A stretch of 11,444 nt of DNA from Euryarchaeota archaeon UBA36 (lineage in GTDB: Archaea; Thermoplasmatota; Poseidoniia; Poseidoniales; Thalassarchaeaceae). Each line of letters begins with the position of its first letter. Position 1 is the first letter of the stretch. The notes below the pieces were generated by a model. That model did not search any database, was not told where the DNA came from, and worked only from the letters and a program-made list of their open reading frames with translations. Both the position numbers and the translations under genes were made by a program. This document shows, one piece after another, positions 7,420 through 11,444 of the stretch. Location: contig DAJW01000140.1 of NCBI GenBank assembly GCA_002496485.1, positions 1-11,444 on the forward strand. Direction: 5' to 3'.

Positions 7420-10074
7420 ATGACATCAAATATCCGTCAAAATTTACCAGATTCTGATCCAGAAGAAACAACAGAGTGGCTCGAGTCTCTTAGAACAGTA
7501 GTGGCTTCTCACGGGATAAATAGAGCGAAATTCCTACTACACGAATTAATGAATGAGGCTCAGGATTTGTCTATTCCAATAAAGAATACACCTATTTCTC
7601 CGTATCTAAACTCAATTTCCATAGATCAGGATATCCCTTATCCGGGAAATCTAGAGATTGAATCTAAGATTCAAAATATTATTTTATGGAATGCAGCGGT
7701 AATTGTTTCTGATGCAAATAGGAGAAATGATGGAATTGGAGGGCATATCTCAACATACTCTTCCAGCTCTACATTATATGAGGTAGCGTTCAATCACATA
7801 TTCAGAGGAAAGGAATTTAATGGGATTGGAGACGCTATCTATTTCCAAGGTCATGCCAGTCCCGGTATTTACTCTAGAGCTCTGTTAGAAGGGAGAATAA
7901 CTTTAGATCAGGTACTGAAATTTCGCCAAGAATCCTCTGGAGATGGACTATCCTCATACCCCCATCCCAGATTAATGCCAGAGTTTTGGGAGTATCCTAC
8001 GGTTTCTATGGGTCTTGGACCGCTAGGAGCTGTGATGCAAGCTAGATTTTGGAAATATCTTCACCATAGAGGTTTAGCTGATACCTCGGAAAGTAGAGTC
8101 TTTGCCTTCTTAGGGGATGGTGAAATGGACGAACCTGAGTCCATTGCCTCTATTGCTATCGCTGGAAGAGAAAAACTCGATAATTTGATTACAGTTGTTA
8201 ATTGTAATCTTCAACGTCTTGATGGCCCGGTTAGAGGTAATTCCAAAATCATTCAAGAATTAGAAGGACTATACAGAGGTGCAGGATGGACAGTAATCAA
8301 AGTACTTTGGAGCTCAGAATGGGAAAAACTACTACGTCTGGACAAAGACGGTAAACTTCTGACTAGAATGGAAAAAATAACTGATGGAGATTGGCAAAGA
8401 TTGAGTACACTTCAACCTCAGGAATTCAAATCAGAACTTTTCTCCGGAAGTAAAGAACTAGAAGCAATGTCTAAGTTAATTTCGGATAATGAAATCTTAA
8501 ATTTAAAGAGAGGGGGGCATGATCCTAAGAAAGTCTATTCAGCGTATAAAGCAGCTGAAAAGGCTGAAGGACCTGCTGTTATACTTGCCCATACTGTTAA
8601 GGGATGGGGCATAGATTCTTTCGAAGGAAGAAATTCTACTCATCAGAAAAAGAAAATGAATTTAGAAGATTTAGTTGCATATAGAAATTCATTAGAAATA
8701 CCAATTGAAGATGAAAAACTGGAACAATCTCCTTTCTATTTACCCGAACAGGATTCTGAAATTACAGAATATTTAATTCAAAAAAGAGAAAAATTAGGTG
8801 GATTTTTGCCCCAAAGGAAGGCAAAGAAAATTGATATTAAACTACCAGACTGGTCTATATTTTCTGAATTCGATAATGGTACTAGAGAAGGACAGCTGGT
8901 ATCCACAACTATGGCTTATGTGCGACTTCTAAGGAATTTACTTAAGTCAGAAATTGGAGCACGAGTAGTTCCCATTATTCCAGACGAAGGTAGAACTTTC
9001 GGAATGGATCCTCTTTTCAGCGAATTCGAAATATTCTCGCTTAAAGGCCAACAGTATACTCCTGTAGACCATAGTATGCTACTACGATATAAGGAATCTA
9101 TTTCTGGCCAGATTATACAAGAAGGAATCTCAGAAGCTAACTCTATGGCCACATGGATTGCATCTTCAACATCATATTCGCATTCTAACTCTCCAACTTT
9201 ACCGTTTTATACATTCTATTCTATGTTTGGATTTCAAAGAGTAGGAGATCAGGTTTGGGCAGCATCTGATGCAAGATCTAGAGGATTTCTGATGGGTGCT
9301 ACCGCAGGGAGAACTACTCTAAACGGAGAAGGCCTCCAACATCAAGATGGCCATAGTTTACTGACAGCTTCCACAGTTCCTTATTGCAGAGCATGGGATC
9401 CCGCCTTTGCCTACGAATTAGCCGTAATTATTAATCATGGAATGGATGAGATGTGGAAACAAAATAGGGATGTTATTCATTACATTATGCTATATAATGA
9501 AAATCAACAACAACCAAAAAAACCAACTGGAGTTGATAATGATATTATTCAAGGAGCATATAGAATTCAGTCACTCCAAGGGGACAAAAATCCACAAATT
9601 AGACTCTTGGGTTCAGGGCCAATTCTTCAATACGTAATTGAAGCATCTGAAAGGTTGCATAAAGAATACAATATCGATTCCGAAGTTTGGTCTGTAACAT
9701 CATATGGAGAGTTGAGAAGATTTGGTCAAAATTATGAAAGAAATATTAGGTTAAATATGGATGAAGAATTACCGCACGTGTCCAAATGTTTTGGAGATGA
9801 AATGCCCACAGTAGCAGTTTCAGACTATATTATTGCTATCCCAGAAATGATTCAAAGATGGGTGGGCGGTAGATATACAGTATTAGGAACAGATGGATTC
9901 GGAAGATCTGATACTCGAGAAAATCTAAGAAAATTCTTTGAAATCGATACAAATAGCATTATTGGAGCAGCTATATTCAATTTAGAGCAAGAAAAACAAA
10001 TACCAAGCGGGACCTTCCATAAAGCTTCAAATGATCTAAATCTGACTGAAAATAAATCAGACATAACAGAGTGA
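7420..10074 (+). CDS. aceE: Pyruvate dehydrogenase E1 component, homodimeric (AceE) type
   Basis: Thiamine-diphosphate-dependent E1 that decarboxylates pyruvate and passes the acetyl group to the lipoyl domain of E2. The product is 884 residues, close to E. coli AceE (887), and similarity is visible end to end. The ThDP/Mg motif runs from GDGEMDEPES (232-241) to NCNLQRLDGP (261 on). Active-site histidines known from E. coli have clear counterparts: H109 (GGH), H145 (FQGH), H408 in the mobile-loop segment NSTHQKKKM, and H641 (GEGLQHQDGHS). The catalytic glutamate is E568 (IQEGISE). YSMFGFQR and GTDGFGRSD are also typical. The N-terminal part, which binds E2 in bacteria, is retained (DPEETTEWLESL matches the bacterial pattern). 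No frameshift or missing residue was seen. No E2 or E3 gene lies in the window. Most archaea oxidise pyruvate with ferredoxin oxidoreductase, so this bacterial-style enzyme suggests ancient transfer; its AT-rich codon use matches its neighbours. Confidence 0.96.
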   Translation: MTSNIRQNLPDSDPEETTEWLESLRTVVASHGINRAKFLLHELMNEAQDLSIPIKNTPISPYLNSISIDQDIPYPGNLEIESKIQNIILWNAAVIVSDANRRNDGIGGHISTYSSSSTLYEVAFNHIFRGKEFNGIGDAIYFQGHASPGIYSRALLEGRITLDQVLKFRQESSGDGLSSYPHPRLMPEFWEYPTVSMGLGPLGAVMQARFWKYLHHRGLADTSESRVFAFLGDGEMDEPESIASIAIAGREKLDNLITVVNCNLQRLDGPVRGNSKIIQELEGLYRGAGWTVIKVLWSSEWEKLLRLDKDGKLLTRMEKITDGDWQRLSTLQPQEFKSELFSGSKELEAMSKLISDNEILNLKRGGHDPKKVYSAYKAAEKAEGPAVILAHTVKGWGIDSFEGRNSTHQKKKMNLEDLVAYRNSLEIPIEDEKLEQSPFYLPEQDSEITEYLIQKREKLGGFLPQRKAKKIDIKLPDWSIFSEFDNGTREGQLVSTTMAYVRLLRNLLKSEIGARVVPIIPDEGRTFGMDPLFSEFEIFSLKGQQYTPVDHSMLLRYKESISGQIIQEGISEANSMATWIASSTSYSHSNSPTLPFYTFYSMFGFQRVGDQVWAASDARSRGFLMGATAGRTTLNGEGLQHQDGHSLLTASTVPYCRAWDPAFAYELAVIINHGMDEMWKQNRDVIHYIMLYNENQQQPKKPTGVDNDIIQGAYRIQSLQGDKNPQIRLLGSGPILQYVIEASERLHKEYNIDSEVWSVTSYGELRRFGQNYERNIRLNMDEELPHVSKCFGDEMPTVAVSDYIIAIPEMIQRWVGGRYTVLGTDGFGRSDTRENLRKFFEIDTNSIIGAAIFNLEQEKQIPSGTFHKASNDLNLTENKSDITE

Positions 10075-10078
10075 TTTG

Positions 10079-10552
10079 ATGGTAAAATTACCAAATTTAT
10101 TAGTAATAATGAAGTCATTATTTAGAAAATTTTCTAGTAATTACACAGAATTATCTGAAAAGTCTAAATCAGAATTTATCGAAATCGCTAATGATCCAAA
10201 AGGTTGGGGATTAGCTATTGAGAAGGCTTGGGATTCGTCAAAAATAGAAGCAGAAAATTTTGCTTCCACTTCAAAAATTCTAGCCAACATACTCATTGGA
10301 AGAGAAATTTCGAAATCTGAAAAACGAGAGACACGTGAAAATTTAGCAAAATTAAGTATCCTAATTCCTCCACTCCGAGTATTTATGATTCCTGGAAGCC
10401 AAGTTTTACTTGGAATAATGGCAAGAGTAACTCCATGGAAATTAATTCCAGATGACTGGATTCCAATTAATGCATTAAAGACAGTTAGAGAAGAGCCATC
10501 AAAAACTCTCGATAAAGAAACCTCAATCTTACGAAAACTATTGAAAAATTAA
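10079..10552 (+). CDS. Small LETM1-like protein
   Basis: A 157-residue protein whose second half resembles the LETM1 domain, known in mitochondrial proteins linked to K+/H+ or Ca2+/H+ exchange and ribosome binding, with short prokaryotic relatives of unknown role. What is seen: an N-terminal helical part with KGWGLAIEKAW (41-51), a charged helix SEKRETRENLAKL (80-92), then a hydrophobic stretch of about 92-115 containing ILIPPLRVFMIPG, ending in the Pro-rich WKLIPDDWIP (120-129). The order of charged helix, LxPF-like hydrophobic core, x-IPG-x-x-LL and a terminal LP/IP block is the LETM1 pattern. I recognise it by pattern only. TTG at 10076 is in frame directly before ATG 10079, and ATG 10109 is a later option. 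ATG 10079 is preferred; it lies four bases after the aceE stop, so the two genes are probably co-translated. The hydrophobic stretch suggests membrane association. A link to pyruvate oxidation is only inferred from position. Confidence 0.6.
   Translation: MVKLPNLLVIMKSLFRKFSSNYTELSEKSKSEFIEIANDPKGWGLAIEKAWDSSKIEAENFASTSKILANILIGREISKSEKRETRENLAKLSILIPPLRVFMIPGSQVLLGIMARVTPWKLIPDDWIPINALKTVREEPSKTLDKETSILRKLLKN
10544..10548 (-). terminator. Possible oligo-T terminator for the MBL-fold hydrolase gene
   Basis: On the minus strand, eight bases after the hydrolase stop codon, there is a run of five T inside the end of the convergent LETM1-like gene. Archaeal termination often uses T-runs without a hairpin. 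The run is short, so this is tentative. Confidence 0.3.
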
Positions 10553-10555
10553 CCT

Positions 10556-11260
10556 TTATTGCATAGTTATATTCGCTAAAAAATAATTGTAAGTTAATAC
10601 TTCTCCAATACTAATCCAGTCTGGGATTCTATCTCCAATTGTATCATATTTATGTCCAGGTATTAATCTCCAATCCTCAGGTAATGAAGATAGTATTTCC
10701 TTCGCTCTAATCAAACTCATCTGCTGTGCATGAGGGTCACCACCTGGCAAATCAACCCTCCCTGCACTTCTAACAAACAATAAATCACCTGCATGATAGA
10801 CTCCATGTCCATGAATTGTTACATGACCAGGGGCATGACCAGGAGAATGGGTAATTTTTAGATTAATTTTTCCACATTTCCACTCAACTGTTTCACCAGC
10901 AATACTATCCCAAGTATCTGTAAATTCTACCTTTCTAAATACAAAATTATCCAATAAATCAGGAACTCTTGCATCTTCATGTCCCCAAACTTCTAAATCT
11001 GGAAATCTTTGAATCATTTCAGGGTATCCAGCAACATGATCTCTGTGAGTATGTGTGTATAGTAGGTGAGTGGGCACAAGATCATCCTCACCTAATCTAG
11101 AAATCCAACTATCTGCATCAAACGGATCAATTATTGCTACAATTCCATTGGAACGATCTATGAAGGCGGTGTTCATATTCATTAATTCGCCCAATTGTGT
11201 AACCCATACTTCTATTCCATCTTCATAAACAGAACAGTGAAACTCTCCCTCATTCAACAT
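10556..11260 (-). CDS. Metallo-beta-lactamase-fold hydrolase (glyoxalase II/ETHE1-like)
   Basis: A zinc- or iron-binding hydrolase of the metallo-beta-lactamase superfamily. From ATG 11260 it has 234 residues. Metal-binding motifs are complete: THTHRDH (69-75), PGHAPGH (140-146, ligand H142), HAGD (156-159, bridging D159) and PGH (201-203, H203). The segment GRVDLPGGDP (167-176) is typical of the glyoxalase II and persulfide-dioxygenase branch. The C-terminal substrate-binding domain of true glyoxalase II is absent, so the substrate (thioester, lactone or persulfide) cannot be assigned. The frame extends upstream to a TTG at 11287, but ATG 11260 has GGAG five bases before it and fits the promoter position, so I prefer the ATG. 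It converges on the LETM1-like gene, with three bases between the stop codons, and diverges from leuS. Confidence 0.88.
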   Translation of the reverse strand: MLNEGEFHCSVYEDGIEVWVTQLGELMNMNTAFIDRSNGIVAIIDPFDADSWISRLGEDDLVPTHLLYTHTHRDHVAGYPEMIQRFPDLEVWGHEDARVPDLLDNFVFRKVEFTDTWDSIAGETVEWKCGKINLKITHSPGHAPGHVTIHGHGVYHAGDLLFVRSAGRVDLPGGDPHAQQMSLIRAKEILSSLPEDWRLIPGHKYDTIGDRIPDWISIGEVLTYNYFLANITMQ

Positions 11261-11265
11261 ATCAA

Positions 11266-11269
11266 CTCC
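11266..11269 (-). promoter_or_regulatory. Shine-Dalgarno site for the MBL-fold hydrolase
   Basis: Minus-strand GGAG lies five bases before ATG 11260. It decides this start over TTG 11287, which lies only 10 bases from the TATA-like element and so probably upstream of the transcription start. Confidence 0.6.
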
Positions 11270-11296
11270 GAATCGGTAATCAATCAAAGTAGTAAT

Positions 11297-11307
11297 GCAT
11301 ATACAAA
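11297..11307. promoter_or_regulatory. Shared TATA-like element between hydrolase and leuS
   Basis: GCATATACAAA on the plus strand (TTTGTATATGC on the minus strand) lies in the short gap between two divergent genes. It is about 30 bases before the leuS ATG, giving a near-leaderless message. It is about 42 bases before the hydrolase ATG, giving a leader of about 16 bases that holds the GGAG. Confidence 0.5.
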
Positions 11308-11333
11308 CCCTATGAGCCCGTAAGTCTGAGTAA

Positions 11334-11444
11334 ATGTCATACGAGCCACATAAAATAGAATCTCACTGGCAATTAGCTTGGAAGAAAGCTAGAGTTTTCG
11401 AGGCAAAGATAGATCATTCAAAAGAGAAATTTTACTGTCTTGAA
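11334..11444 (+). CDS. leuS: Leucyl-tRNA synthetase, N-terminal fragment (runs off the window)
   Basis: The first 37 codons of a class I aminoacyl-tRNA synthetase that charges tRNA-Leu. The visible part, MSYEPHKIESHWQ followed by VFEAKIDHSKEKFYCLE, matches the LeuRS N-terminus: I-E-x-x-W-Q, then a basic/aromatic run, V/TFE, and K-x-K-[FY]-Y-x-L just before the expected PYPSG and HIGH motif, which lie beyond the window. The resemblance is closer to bacterial LeuRS (E. coli has SKEKYYCLS at this place) than to the archaeal/eukaryal form, where FF-x-T/V usually precedes the PYP motif. An in-frame TAA lies immediately before the ATG, so this is the only possible start in the region. No good SD is present, and the TATA-like element about 30 bases upstream suggests a nearly leaderless transcript. 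The gene is incomplete only because the window ends. Confidence 0.8.
   Translation, partial: MSYEPHKIESHWQLAWKKARVFEAKIDHSKEKFYCLE

Noticed and set aside
9852..10118. Minus-strand open frame across the aceE/LETM1-like junction
   Set aside because: It overlaps the conserved C-terminus of AceE, including GTDGFGRSD, and has no start signals.
1..11444. CRISPR array, tRNA/rRNA genes, insertion sequences or defence islands
   Set aside because: No direct repeats, cloverleaf-like segments, transposase motifs or terminal inverted repeats were seen. Nearly all of the window is occupied by intact household-type genes, and the gaps are at most about 125 bases.

Overview
The window is AT-rich, gene-dense DNA that looks like an uncultured marine euryarchaeon of the Thermoplasmatota (Marine Group II/III, Ca. 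Poseidoniia-like). The archaeal call rests on a type II methionine aminopeptidase, a UPF1/IGHMBP2-type SF1 helicase, TATA-like boxes at archaeal distances from start codons, and a mix of strong Shine-Dalgarno (SD) starts and apparently leaderless starts. The assignment to Marine Group II/III is an inference from overall gene style, not a proof. No RNA gene, insertion sequence, CRISPR array or long repeat was seen. No gap between genes exceeds about 130 bases.

Left block (1-4101, minus strand): four tightly packed or overlapping genes read helicase -> RDD membrane protein -> YrdC/Sua5-family protein -> methionine aminopeptidase. The junctions are a stop codon abutting the next ATG, a 1-base gap, and a 22-base overlap, so this looks like one operon. 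Two of its members, the YrdC protein and the aminopeptidase, are translation-related (tRNA modification and N-terminal protein processing).

Middle block (4227-7336, plus strand): diverging from the helicase is an unrecognised acidic protein with an N-terminal four-cysteine zinc ribbon and an EF-hand-like loop. Four bases downstream follows a COG2907-like FAD-dependent oxidoreductase. A RimJ/RimL-like GNAT acetyltransferase comes next with its own TATA-like box.

Right block (7420-10552, plus strand): a full-length, bacterial-style homodimeric pyruvate dehydrogenase E1 (AceE), with a TATA-like box and a good SD, is followed after 4 bases by a small LETM1-like protein. The E2 and E3 subunits are not in the window.

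Right end: a metallo-beta-lactamase-fold hydrolase converges on the LETM1-like gene with 3 bases between the stop codons. It diverges from the first 37 codons of a leucyl-tRNA synthetase that runs off the window. One TATA-like element lies between these two divergent genes and is readable on both strands.

The strongest points for a second look are the AceE-type E1 in an archaeal context with its coupled LETM1-like partner, the zinc-ribbon/EF-hand protein paired with the flavoprotein, and the apparently bacterial-type LeuRS start. I did not find clear evidence of a wholly new multi-gene defence or mobile system.
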